Origin: Hysterangium stoloniferum
Taxonomy: Eukaryota; Basidiomycota; Agaricomycetes; Hysterangiales; Hysterangiaceae
Length of the DNA: 64,000 nt
NCBI GenBank assembly: GCA_015178975.1
Contig: WHVD01000001.1
Location: 3,596,001-3,660,000 of the forward strand
Direction of reading: 5' to 3'
The position numbers and the translations under genes are program-made. Shown here piece by piece: positions 43,092-53,989 of the stretch. The notes beneath the pieces are model-generated. The model ran no database searches. It was not told the DNA's origin and saw only the letters and a program-made list of their open reading frames with translations. Positions within the stretch are counted from its first letter, which is position 1. Each line of letters starts with the position of its first letter.

Positions 43092-43476
43092 ATGTTAAAT
43101 TAGGCTCTCACACTCTAGCCTTGTACCAAGCCTAAATGGCTACATCATGGCATACCATACCTTACACATATATACCATGTCTGATTCTCATTATTTCACT
43201 TCCCTAAATGTGGGCTCTTGCCCTCTAGCCTTGTGCCAAATCTAAATGGCTACATCATGCTGTGTTGTACCTTACACACATACATATACCATGTCTGATT
43301 CTCATTGTTTCACTTCCATCTTGTTATTACCTATTTATCCTCCAGTACTTGCAGCTGCATTCAAGGATTATCTAGGTACATATGTTGTACTGTGATCTGA
43401 AGATTATTCACTGCCTGTATGAAGTTCATCAAACCAGCATGGGTTTTGCACACCATGGTAAGTCTTCCATTGTAGA
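43092..43476 (+). mobile_element. Probable copia 3' LTR remnant with internal duplication
   Basis: It begins TGTTAAATTAGGCTCTC after a purine run. A unit of about 92 bp, starting GCCTTGTACCAAGCC and containing ACCATGTCTGATTCTCATT, occurs at about 43115-43205 and again at 43222-43313. The segment 43362-43424 recurs at 14311-14366. The 3' end is not fixed because a solo LTR-B starts at 43477. Confidence 0.55.
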
Positions 43477-44213
43477 TGTTATGACCATGTCACAACCCAA
43501 CAGTCCCCGAGGATACTACTGTGTACTGACATTCCTAGTTATTGATTAAGTCATCGTATCGGAAAGGTACCTGACACTGATGTATACCTTCATGGGAATC
43601 AAACCCCATTTACACCCCTGTCAAGTTATACTCGTACTATCTGGTTATGCTTTGATACATCCCTTTTTATTATGATGATCCATTCTACTCTATGTTTCAC
43701 ATATGCCCATATATACTTGTAACCCTTGGACTATTTCCTTTTGTCATAATCCCACTCTTGGCTAATCACGGCTTCCAATCTTATTGTAACCTTCCAGTTT
43801 CTTGTCAAGTTTATTTGTCAATAGTATTTTGTGCTCTTCCCTTAGTTAGTAGTTTCTAGACACCGATAACTCATATATAAACCCGCTGCAAATGTAATTA
43901 CTAGGCAATCAGAATATCGACTCAGAACACCCATATACTTCTCTCATAAGCCTTACTCTAAGTATCCTGCTCTCCACCTCTGTGTGCACTCACCCACCCT
44001 TGGTCTCTGACCCCTCGGCCCAACACTCGACTTATCCTTCAGTTTCTAATTGGTTTCTCACCATGAGGAATTTGATAGGACTAGTTTTCGCCCGCCCAAA
44101 ATATAAGAACACCCGACAGTAACTTGTGAGGGTGCAGCACATAAGCTGAAGCCAAGTCCTTCCATTTGGTCCCCGTCAGCCTACCAACATCAGTCAGTTT
44201 TCTGTTCTTAACA
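43477..44213 (+). mobile_element. Solo LTR, family B, TSD GTAGA
   Basis: TGTTATGACCATGTC to GTTCTTAACA, 737 bp, with GTAGA at 43472-43476 and 44214-44218. More diverged from the other LTR-B copies, mostly by transitions at CpG sites, so probably an older insertion. Confidence 0.93.
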
Positions 44214-44218
44214 GTAGA

Positions 44219-44900
44219 CTACAATATTCTGCTGGCTTTTCACCCCAATATTCAATGCTATCATTATGATTTGGGATAAATGGCTCTCATTCTGGTTCTC
44301 ATTCCATCCATTAAACAATGTCAGGATGACACATTGTTTGTACTGGTGAAGGAAGTGTGAGGATCAGATGTTGTGAGTGTAGGGCTTTCAAGCAACTGCT
44401 GACATGAAAGCAGTCAATGGACAGTCTATGGTATACAACATCCTTGCCAATGAACTCTGAGATGTCATTGACCTTGCATGCTTCTGGATGATTGATGCCA
44501 CACTTTCAGTTGGTCTTGACTCAATGGTCACTATGTGGTGTGGCCTTTCACTTCATAGGTTCTCTCAAATCAAGTATAGGGCAAGTCCATCTGACAATCT
44601 TGAGTTGAACCATCTGCTGTGCAAATTTCATGCCCATTTGGACCATGAAGACTCTATTAGCTCAAAACAAGCTACTCTTGACACCCTTTTCAGGCACACT
44701 ATGGTAAGAGCCCATACTACATAGACAATGGAATATGCATTTATTATCAATGGTTTCCAATCTAGAAAAAACTATAATAGACAACCTATTACCCTCTTGA
44801 AACTAAATCACTGTTGAAACTGTATTTTTGCAAAAAATAATATTCTAATGGAGTACTATTTACATTGAAGACCAGCCCCCAGACAACAGCACAAGACCCT
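44219..44900 (+). pseudogene. Unidentified ORF remnant
   Basis: A 78-aa open frame at 44488-44724 (MIDATLSVGLDSMVTMWCGL) is preceded by other open pieces on the same strand, with a cysteine pair near 44365-44385 (CCECRAFKQLL). No family was recognised. Position between an LTR-B and a kinase-like gene gives no hint. Confidence 0.25.
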
Positions 44901-45279
44901 GCAACCATATTTTAATTGTAGTTGTCACATAATGTCACATGTGTACTTCTGATGTACCATAAAGCTCATAATGCATCGGTTGAGGTAGGATGAGGGTTGT
45001 GAATTATGACCTAATCAACTGTAGAGTAGACACGAAGACGCTCAAAGCCCGTTTTTGGAAGTGTTTGGCGAAAAAGATTTTCCGTGACCAATGGATTACG
45101 TGAGATTCTCTACTACGGCGCTTACAGAAAGGGAAGTCGGGGAATGCCAGAGGAAGTCGAGCATCCCCGCAAGGCCACAACTACCAATCAAGACCACCGA
45201 CACTCCTCACCGCCATGCTACCCACCAGTGTGATGGTGAGTGTCTATTCTAAACCGACTTCACGTTATATCTAAGCCGT

Positions 45280-46344
45280 ATGCAGCCACAAAATGCCTTT
45301 TCGTCCATACAAATTGAAGGTTTACTCAAGAAAAACGACCAGAACGTTATGCTGACCTGTAAAAGAGGCGTATCAATCCCCGCCAACCTTTTGTACGACA
45401 CGTCTCCTAGAGTTCGACCTGATGGGTTTTGGGTCCGTCCTCCATCCAAGTTGCCAGCACCAGGTAATGGAACTCTCCGCGTCATTGTGAAAGAGCAACT
45501 GGGAAAAGGACGTGTTGGAACAGTTTATTCTGTAGATATTATATCTCCAGAGGAGAGGCCCCATATTCCACCTCTGGTGATCAAAGTATCTGACAGGTAT
45601 CGTTCCGCAAAGTTGGCTCGCGAAGCTTGGTTTTACGAAGAGATGGAACATCTTCAGGGTGTCTCTATCGGACGTTGCTACGGTTTCTTTCAAGTTGAAT
45701 TGACCGAAGAATACGAGGTTCCCAATTGGCGTAAAATTTCTGAAGAGAGCGCGGAAGAAGCTGATGAGGAAGAAAGGTGTTCTTTAAGAGACTCAGTTTG
45801 GTCACGAGAATCTGCGAGATATGCTGATGCAATCGAGGAAGAGACAGAGATAGTCATCAACTCTTGGGATGATTTAGAGGATGAAAGAAGGAGGCGCCTC
45901 GCAGCTATGACCCCAAATCCTGCCGCCCACCTCACATTTGTTCGAAAACACCACTTGATTTCTGTTCTTGTACTTGAACAGCTTGGTGATCATCTTCCCG
46001 TAGGTGTCACCCTTGAAGGCATAGAGTACGTTTTACAATTATTTTGATATCGTATCAACCATCTTATTCAGCTCAGGCAGGATGTCTATGACCTTCACGA
46101 GGACTTAGGCATGCTAGGAATTGAGGCCGTAGATGTCCATTGGCGCAATATTCTTGAAGCATCTCAGACTACAGAGAAACTAGTCTGCCCCTACCACGAT
46201 TACCAGCACAACTGGCGTCTGATTGATTTTGACCTTGCACAAAAGACAGATCGACAAATGAAGCTGGCCGCAGGATGTGCTCATTCTTTCTTGAGAACTC
46301 TTTTCAGCAACTTAGTGGAAGGACATATAGTTGATTGGGATTAG
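45280..46344 (+). CDS. Protein kinase-like fold protein, copy 1 (two exons)
   Basis: Exons 45280-46025 and 46077-46344 with a 51-bp intron (GTACGT...CAG). The spliced frame is 1014 bases, 337 residues. It is close to copy 2 at 20080-21150 and has the same intron. Visible features are GKGRVGTVYSVD, IKVSDRYRSAKLAREAWFYE, LVLEQLGDHLPVGVTLEGIE, AVDVHWRNIL and LIDFDLAQK. The acidic insert EESAEEADEEE sits between the lobes. The HRD-type catalytic aspartate is present only as D-V-H, and DFG is DFD, so activity is uncertain. The start chosen is the first ATG in the frame, just after a splice-like border. Upstream, 45004-45240 encodes TLKARFWKCLAKKIF and similar residues of a possible 5' exon. Confidence 0.75.
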
Positions 46345-46469
46345 ACAAATTGATAGATAGAGCCAGTTGTATAGCACCCCCATTCCCACCTGAATACTAT
46401 TGCTTCCGAGTCGGACCTGTTCCGGGGAAGTGTGATTTATTTTGATTGTACTTCAATGACTATACAACT

Positions 46470-47455
46470 TCCAAAACTGATGGTGAATGTGGCAGTAGTG
46501 CCATCTACCCCCTTTACTCCTGGATCTGGGGAATTCTATGCAATTATGACACAAGCAGAGCTGGTGACACTGACCATTGTCACCTATGCCGATTCAGCAG
46601 TGAGTGACCACTTTTTTACCAACATAGACAATTTTGGGTCGTATGAGCCATACACAGGGAAGAACAGGTTGACAGCAACCAGTGGTAGCACTTTCCCAAT
46701 ACTCGGAAAGGGAATGGTCAATAAATGCTGCATGTACATGGACATATTATCAACCTCACCTTCAGAGATGCACTCCACTGCCCAACTATCCCATAATCTT
46801 GTGTCCATCGGAAGGCTTGACAACAATGGTTGCTATACAACTTTTGGGGGAGGAGGGGTCACCTTTACCAACCCAGCTGGCTGCCCATTTATGTATGGGA
46901 AGGGAGAGGGGACAATGTATCAAATTGAGATTTTCCCACCCATTGGCCCTCTCCCAAATACCACATCGCCCCCCGACATGACAACATACCTGACAACTGT
47001 GAATGACACACATGTGAGTGCCCTTGCCACAAAATCCCATTACCAGCCCACTGATATTGACACCTGGCACTGGTGCCTTGGTCATGGCAGTTACGATACC
47101 ATCCAATGCATGTCCAAATGTGATATCATTTGCAGAATGGAAATAACTACCCTAGCAACTTGGCCAGGAATGTGCAAAGGGTGTGTAATGGGGAAACACA
47201 CCCATCGCCCATTTTACATTAATGATGAGTGGGAGACAGCAATTGTGGAGTGCACATATATCAATCTGTGGGGGCTGTCTCAAGTGCAATTTACTGGTGG
47301 CAGAAGTTACATGATGCCCTGCATCGATGGGTACAGTAATCATCACAAAGTTTTCTTCTTGTCAACCAAGGAAGCCAAAGTGACATTGTCTGCTTTTAAA
47401 AATTACACAGCACTAACTGAGTGCCAGACAGAAATGAAAGTGTGCACTATACATA
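46470..47455 (+). pseudogene. Copia-C copy 2 protease, pre-integrase and integrase N-part
   Basis: An unbroken frame of over 300 residues encodes TYADSAVSDHFFTN (copia protease site, D-S-A instead of D-S-G), LSHNLVSIGRLDNNGCYTTF, ITW-like DTWHWCLGHGSYDTIQCM (GAG pre-integrase), CKGCVMGKHTHRPF (zinc C-x2-C with H) and INLWGLSQVQFTGGRSYMM with a catalytic-type D in CIDGYS. The frame is open up to the MITE, so this is one of the less decayed copia parts here. Confidence 0.88.
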
Positions 47456-48130
47456 GGAGGATATCTGAAAACTATTAATTATACCAAATTCTAATATACT
47501 CTAAAGGTCATTTAAACATCTGGGATGTGATTCAAACATAATTTGGTTTTTAAAACTTTTTGAAAGTTTTAAACTCTCTCATACATTACAAACTCAAGAA
47601 CCTTTCTGGACACAAGTAGACAATAAAAAGTATTAGTAGTTTGAAACACTAATACTTTTAAAAAATAGATACCTTTAGATAGTCCATTCCATGCATATGT
47701 ATATCATTGGCACCTCTAAATACATATGTATTACTTCGGAATGGATCTGTTAATCTAAACAGATTTCTACTTGATTCAACATACCCAGAATATATAGGGG
47801 GTTTTACTTAATAAAGGCAGCTGTGGTATGAAAAATTTCCAATAATATTTTACATATTTTACATGGAAATAACTTCATTACAACTTTTAAAAAACAAAGT
47901 ACTAATAAAAGTATTAGTAGACATCTGTAAAAGGAAGGAAATTATATACAATGGAATTTGTTAAATAACTATGGGTTGTATAAGATGTAATATGGAGAAC
48001 TATTTCTGATGGTTGTTTTTTGATAATATAATTGTTTCAGAATAGATATCACTCTTTAAAGATGGAGTTTTGTAAAAATAAGACTTTTATTAGTAAATAT
48101 TTGAGATTATAGTAATTATAAACACCCTCC
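47456..48130. mobile_element. MITE-1, copy B (675 bp)
   Basis: Near-identical to copy A at 30385-31060. ATA/CATA stands on both sides. Removing it together with one CATA restores an open copia integrase frame across the site, which fixes both borders to within a base or two. Confidence 0.93.
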
Positions 48131-49060
48131 ATATGGATGAAGGCACTGAATTTATCAACTCCCTGTGGACTGCATATACTAGTGAACAAGGTATTATACA
48201 TGAGTCTACCACTGCCTATTCCTCTTCATCCAATGGTGTCATCCAATGGTGTCACTGCACCATCATTGAAAGGGTCTGCATTTGCCTGTACGAAAACAAT
48301 CTTCCACTATCACTATCATGCGAAATCACAGTGGCAATTGTGTACACGATGGACTTTATCCCTACTGCTAGGCACCCTGTTGTGACTCCCTTTGAGCAGT
48401 GATATGGACAAAAACCGGACATTTCTCACCTATGACCACTTGCATGTATCACCTATGTGAAGATCCCAGTTGAAGCAGGAGGTGGGCTGAGTAAATGAGT
48501 AAACTGGATCCATGCTCCATCAAAGGGATTCACATAGGATATTTTGGATGTGATGCTTACCAAATTTATGACCAGAAACCCAACATATCTTCCATTCTTG
48601 CAACATCATCTTCAAAGAAACCCATAGTCATGGAATGCTAAATGATGTATCAAGTGAGGGGGAGGCAATTAACACTCGCCATGTTACACTTAACACACCA
48701 ATAAGTGAGAAATCAGAAGAGACTCACAGGGGACTAGCACCTGTGCATGACCATATACCCCCAACTAATACTTCTCTGTCTGTCCCCAAACCAACCACTA
48801 TCGAACCTGCACCACATCACTCATCACATGTTTCTGGACCAACAAAGGCACTTCAGGACTTGATAAATTCCGAAAATAATATACAAGATGCTAAGGCCAC
48901 TGAGAGGCATGGGCAGATGATGAGACACACAACTGACCATGACCAAGGCAGGGCCTTTCACACAGACATCAATGCGATCCCAGACCCCACAAATTGCTCC
49001 CCAATACATATAATGAGGTGATGACACATCCCAACATACCACCATCATCATCATATAAAG
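48131..49060 (+). pseudogene. Copia-C copy 2 integrase C-part and RT start
   Basis: MDEGTEFINSLWTAYTSEQG opens the segment (integrase with second catalytic D and downstream YSSSSNGVIQW, where the catalytic E is replaced by Q). It continues with ARHPVVTPFEQ and then, past stops, HINAIPD-type residues and YNEVMTHPNIPPS at 49005-49040. The rest of RT is absent. Confidence 0.8.
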
Positions 49061-49235
49061 TAAAGTTGCTTGGTGGGTGGTGGGCATTTTTAGGTGCCAC
49101 AGGTGCCCCAATGCATGAGGGTGCAGAGCACCTGAATTTTTCCCCAATTTGTGAGGGTGTGGAGCTTCTTTTGTAACCATTGTTTTCTTCCTTTGGAATG
49201 GGTGTTTCCTTTGTAATGGATGTTTCCTCTGAACA

Positions 49236-49408
49236 CTCTCTGTTCTAACATGACTTTCCATTCTAATGTGACTTTCCATTCTAATGTGACTTTCCGTTCT
49301 AATGTGACTTTCCGTTCTAATGTGACTTTCCGTTCTAATGTGACTTTCCATTCTAATGTGACTTTCTATTCTAATGTGACTTTCTATTCTAACATAACTT
49401 TCCATTCT
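49236..49408. repeat. 18-bp minisatellite, left part
   Basis: About ten copies of TTCTAATGTGACTTTCCR. It continues at 50939 after the inserted LTR-B. The array reads as NVTFHS/NVTFRS repeats in one frame, a by-product of the 18-bp period. Confidence 0.95.
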
Positions 49409-50938
49409 TGTTAAGAACTGAAAACTGACTAATGTCGGTGGCCGACAGGGACCGATCGGAAGGACTTGGCTTCAGCTTATGTGCTGCGCCCTCACAAATA
49501 TCCGTAGGGTGTCCTTAGATTTCGGGCAGGCAAAGACTAATCCTAAAGAGCTCCTTTTGGCGAGATACCGATCGGAACCAAAGGACAAGTCGAGTGTCGG
49601 GCCAAGGGGTCGGGGCCGGGAGTGGGCGAGCGCACGCGAAGGTGGATGGGGGTTCTTAGTATGGGACTGTTACAGACGTATGAGGGTATTCTGAGTCGAT
49701 ATTCTGATTGCCTAGTAACTACAACTACAGCGGGTTCATATACAAGTAACAGGCATCTAGAAAATACTAATGGGGAGAAGGGCAGAAAACGGCATTAACA
49801 ATAAGTGTTAGGATACACACACAGGCTGGGTTTCCGGAGAAACCTGTGGGATATCCGGTAGGACTTGGCTTCAGCTGCGCCCTCGCTAGATCGTGTTGTC
49901 CAATTTTAAACAGACGGACGGGGATCCCGGGGCATCCGGGCAGGGTTCGTGGGTCGTAGGTCGGGGGTTGTGGGTCGTGAGTCGAGTTGGTTGAGAGAGG
50001 TAGATGCGCCGGAGCCTGTGGGCTCTGACTAGTGCAAGCGATGTGAATCGAGTAAGGTTTTAGAGCGGAAAATATTATTAGATTACTGGGGGGAATCTAA
50101 GCTAATTTCCTGACTGGATTGTATGTACAACATCTGCCAGTTTATATAGACCATGGAGTGAATGACATACCAAATCCAGTAATGGTGAAACAAAACTAAC
50201 AAAACATGAAACGGGAATAGTAAACACCAAATTGGTGTTAGGAACGGAATGGAATGGAGTGGAGTCCGAATCGTGACAAAGCATAACCAATAACAGGAAA
50301 CGGAGCAGGAGCGGAGTCCTAAATTGTGACAGGTCATTTGACTAAAATCAGAACGGGGCTCAATTAGAGCAGTGACGGGATTCTAAGCGGGGTCCGGTGA
50401 CTGGTGCGTGGGACGAAGACAGACATAGACAGAGACGGAGTCCGGGGGAAGTCCGGTGACTGATATGTGTCGTAATGAGGTCGAACTTAACGAGTCTTGA
50501 TGTAACGGAGTCTGGGTGGGAAATCCTATAAACAGACGATTGGTGCTTGTAGTGTGTGGGGGCATACAGGTTAGTGCCCGGAGTCCGGCGGGATTGTCCG
50601 GTCATAACAATAAGCTTGACTAGGAATGGGAAGTTTATGATTAGTTCGGAGGCCGATGATAACTGAGAGTGGGATTATGATAAAAGGAAATAGTTCAAGG
50701 ACTACAAATATAGATAGACATATGTGAAACATAAGATTGAACGGATCAACATAATAAAAGGGACGTATCAAAAGTTTGACCAGACAATACGAGTTATTTT
50801 GACATGGGCGTAAATGGAGTTTGATCTTCGCGAAAACATACATCAGCTTCGGGGCCGATGGTTTCCGAGATGGTGACTTGAAACGTTGATAAGTGGCGAT
50901 AACCTCGGGACCGATAGGGTTGCGACACGGTCGTAACA
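49409..50938 (-). mobile_element. LTR, family B, TSD ATTCT, carrying a nested LTR-A
   Basis: TGTTAAGAACTG at 49409 and GTCGTAACA at 50938 are the LTR-B ends in reverse. ATTCT flanks it (49404-49408 and 50939-50943) inside the minisatellite. Without the nested LTR-A and its 5-bp duplication it is about 721 bp. Confidence 0.95.
49806..50609 (-). mobile_element. Solo LTR, family A, TSD ATAAG, inside LTR-B
   Basis: TGTTAGGATACAC to CGGTCATAACA, 804 bp, with ATAAG at 49801-49805 and 50610-50614. A TATA-like element reads TATATAAAC on the minus strand near 50140. Confidence 0.95.
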
Positions 50939-51235
50939 ATTCTAATGAGACTTTCCCTTCTAATGAGACTTTTCCTTCTAATGTTACTTTCCTTTCTAAT
51001 GTGACTTTCCTTTCTAATGTGACTTTGCATTCTAACGTGACTTTCCCTTCTAAAGTGACTTTCCCTTCTAACGTGACTTTCCCTTCTAACGTGACTTTCC
51101 CTTCTAACGTGACTTTCCCTTCTAACGTGACTTTCCTTTCTAACGTGACTTTCCTTTCTATTGTGATATGACTTTCCATTGTAATGTGACTTTCTGTTGT
51201 AATGTGACTTTGCAACTTTCCTTTCTAATGGTTTC
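50939..51235. repeat. 18-bp minisatellite, right part
   Basis: About fifteen copies of TTCTAACGTGACTTTCCC and variants, the continuation of 49236-49408. Variants cluster by position (CCC types in the middle, CAT types at the edges). Confidence 0.95.
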
Positions 51236-51289
51236 CCTTTTAAAACAATGGGCCTTGGAAATACTTAAGAGTTGTTGATGCAGGGGGGT

Positions 51290-51310
51290 TTGGGGGGTGA
51301 AGCCCCCCAA
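51290..51310. repeat. G/C stem-loop
   Basis: TTGGGGGG and CCCCCCAA pair perfectly around TGAAG. A second G run lies at 51283-51288. Confidence 0.9.
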
Positions 51311-51633
51311 CGAGCTGGAGCCCACAGCGTAGCAAGGGTTCCCAGGCTTGTCCATATATATGAATTTTGCTTGGTGGGTTGTGGGCCCACCTTGCCTTTT
51401 TTAGTAACTCAGGCGCCCAGATTATGTCAGCACAGAGGCATTTCTGCCACTGTGGAAGCAATTATGCGATCGTGGGAGTATTTGGGACACCACGGGAGTA
51501 TTATTGCTGCACCACGGGGCCACATTGCATTCGCACCGCCTCACTTACACTGCGCGACTGGGCATATTACATCACAAACGTGCGCATGCAAATACAACAT
51601 GCTGCGCCCACTTGCATGCGTATGGGGGTGCAT
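51311..51633. other. Spacer with partial similarity to 49055-49110
   Basis: TTGCTTGGTGGGTTGTGGGC near 51367 resembles TTGCTTGGTGGGTGGTGGGC near 49068, on the opposite side of the minisatellite, so both may belong to one older repeat. No gene was recognised. Confidence 0.45.
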
Positions 51634-51925
51634 CTTCACTCAGGTCATGCTGCCTCACTCAGGTCACACTGCCTCACTCAGGTCATGCTGCCTTACTCAG
51701 GTCACACTGCCTCACTCAGGTCACACTGCCTCACTCAGGTCACACTGCCTCACTCAGGTCACATTGCCTTAACTTGCCCACATCACACCACCATACCCAT
51801 GTCACGCCATCTCACTCATGTTGTGCCGCTTTGCCCATGTCATGCCACCTCACCCAGGTCATGCTGCCTCACCCACATTGTGCCGCCTCACCCACATTGT
51901 GCCGCCTCACCCACATGTTGCCGCC
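51634..51925. repeat. 19-bp minisatellite
   Basis: Tandem copies of CACTCAGGTCACACTGCCT (first part, seven to eight units), then degenerate CACCCACATTGTGCCGCCT units up to the LTR-B start. Confidence 0.93.
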
Positions 51926-52647
51926 TTTTACGACCGTGTCGCAACCCTATCGGTCCCGAGGTTATCGCCACTTATCAACGGTTCAAGTCACCATCTCGGA
52001 AAACATCGGCCCCGAAGCTGACGAATGTTTTCGCAAAGATCAAACTCCGTTTACACCCATGTCAAATAACTCGTATTGTCTGGTCAAACTTTGATACGTC
52101 CCCTTTTATTATGTTGATCCATTCAATCTTATGTTTCACATATGTCTATCTATATTTGTAGTCCTTGAACTATTTCCTTTTATCGTAATCCCGCTCTCGG
52201 TTATCATCGGCCTCCGAACTAATCATAAACTTCCCGTTCCTAGTCAAGCTTATTGTTAATACTGTTTTCCGCCCTTCTCCCCATTAGTATTTTCTAGACG
52301 CCTGTTACTTGTATATGAACCCGCTGTAGTTGTAGTTACTAGGCAATCAGAATATCAACTCAGAATACCCTCATACGCCTATAATAGTCTCATACTAAGA
52401 ATCCCCCCATCCGCCTCCGCGTGCACTCGCCCACTCCCGGCCCCAACCCCTTGGCCCGACGCTCGACTTGTCCTTCGGTTCCGATCGGTATCTTGCCGAA
52501 AAGAACTCTTTAGGATTAGTCTTCACCCACCCGAAATCTAAGGACACCCTACGGATATTTGCGAGGGCGCAGCACATAAGCTGAAGCCAAGTCCTTCCGA
52601 TCAGTCCCTGTCGGCCACCGACATTAGTCAGTTTTCAGTTCTTAACA
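51926..52647 (+). mobile_element. 5' LTR of Gypsy-B (family B)
   Basis: Starts TTTTACGACCGTGTCGC, with T replacing the G of TGTTACGACC, or with loss of the first bases, and ends GTTCTTAACA. 722 bp, with the shared block near 52562-52600. It abuts the 19-bp minisatellite. Gag starts 39 bases after its end. Confidence 0.92.
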
Positions 52648-52685
52648 GTATATTCTGATTTCACACTCGCATTTTCCATTTAATT

Positions 52686-53915
52686 ATGCCTCCAACAAGA
52701 AATGCCAAGCCAAGCGGCAAAGCAGAATCTTCCACTCTCAAGTCTCCTTTCCTGTATACAGCCCGAGCTACTCAGAGAACCCCGCTACCAGAAACCTCCG
52801 AAGAATCTCGCTTTGTGGAGATTACCGGCAATGCTGAAGAAGTAACTGAAGCAACCGATCCCAAAGCAACTGAGGAGATTAACAATCAACCAGTTTCAGA
52901 ACACGAACCCGAGGATGGTGACCAACCTCAGGCTAGTGGCTCCAAGAAGTCCGCAAAAAAGAAACCGGCTCTCGACCCTGAAGAGACATGGGAATTGTTT
53001 TTAGGTACTCTAGGATCCCTTAACGAATTCCTTAAAAGCAATATCAAGGAAAAGGAACCTGGGCAAACCCGAGTCAACAAACCTGAGCCATTCACTGGCT
53101 CAAACCCAAAGAAATTGCTGACATTTCTTATGCAATGTCGATTCAACTTTCGGGACCGCCCAGCTGCATTAGCAACGGATGACCGAAAGGTAAACTTCGC
53201 ACTCTCATACCTTAAGGATTCCGCCGCAGCCTGGTTTGAACCCGCATTCTCTGGCCTCACCTCCAAAGACCCCAATTGGCTTCACGATTGGGATGCCTTT
53301 GTTGAGGAACTAGAAACCAACTTCGGCCCCTACGACCAGACTGGCGATGCCAAAACTGCGCTTTCTAATCTCAAAATGAAAGACACTCAGCGCATCACCG
53401 ATTACATCGTCCAGTTCAACAACCTCGCCGTGCGTTGCGACTGGGGCGATTCCGCCCTCCATTACCAGTTTTACTCCGGCCTTCCATCTCGCCTCAAAGA
53501 CGAAGTTTCCAAAGGAGAGACCGGCAAGCCGAAGACCCTCCCTCTCATGCATCTGAAAGCCCAAAATGCAGATGCCCGATACTGGGAATGACATTCGGAA
53601 ATTAGTCGCGAAAACCCTTCAGACAAGAAATCATGAGACAATAAGAACACCAACAAGTCTGGTAATCAAAACACCAACAACAGTGGCAATTCGACCTCCG
53701 ATAAGAAGTCTGAAAACAAAGGGGCTAACGACAAAAAAGGCAAGGGAAAACAGTTGAATAAGTCTCAAGACAAAGACAAACCCGACTTAACTGGCAAACT
53801 CGGCTCCGATGGCAAGCTCCTACCACAGGAAAAGCAACGCTGAATGGACAACAACCTTTGTTTGTTGTGCGCAGATCCCGGACACCGAGTCGCTGCATGC
53901 CCAAAAGCCACAAAA
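52686..53915 (+). pseudogene. Gag of Gypsy-B
   Basis: ATG 52686 opens a 301-residue frame. It has a basic, S/T/E-rich N-terminus, then KPEPFTGSNPKKLLTFLMQC, LKDSAAAWFEPAFSG, NFGPYDQTGDAKTALSNLKM and YIVQFNNLAVRCDWG, which form the retrotransposon gag core. The frame ends at TGA 53589-53591, where a CGA arginine codon is likely ancestral. Beyond it lie an N/K/D-rich linker with further stops and the nucleic-acid-binding knuckle C-LL-C-ADPG-H-RVAA-C at about 53865-53910. Apart from point stops the gene is well kept. Confidence 0.92.
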
Positions 53916-53989
53916 GCCCGATCAGCCAATACGGCCACGACCTCACCACCGGCCAAGCCGGCTGCCGAGTCGAAAAAAGATTAAGCAAC

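Larger units (their letters stand above)
46470..49060 (+). mobile_element. Copia-C copy 2, interrupted by MITE-1
   Basis: Plus-strand copia coding runs from a protease-like region through pre-integrase and integrase to the first RT residues (SYNEVMTHPN-like, 49000-49050). The MITE at 47456-48130 splits the integrase. It begins at the end of the kinase-like gene's 3' flank (46470) and ends near the minisatellite at 49236. No LTRs are visible. Confidence 0.85.

Noticed and set aside
49220-49414. ORF of repeated NVTFHS/NVTFRS units, and its antisense counterpart
   Set aside because: A product of the 18-bp minisatellite period (a multiple of three), which keeps all frames open; not a repeat protein.
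49236-51235. CRISPR-like appearance of regularly repeated units
   Set aside because: Tandem repeats without unique spacers, in a eukaryotic context.
51272-52161. Overlapping ORFs of 160-260 residues
   Set aside because: They run through the 19-bp minisatellite into the LTR-B and have no domain signature.
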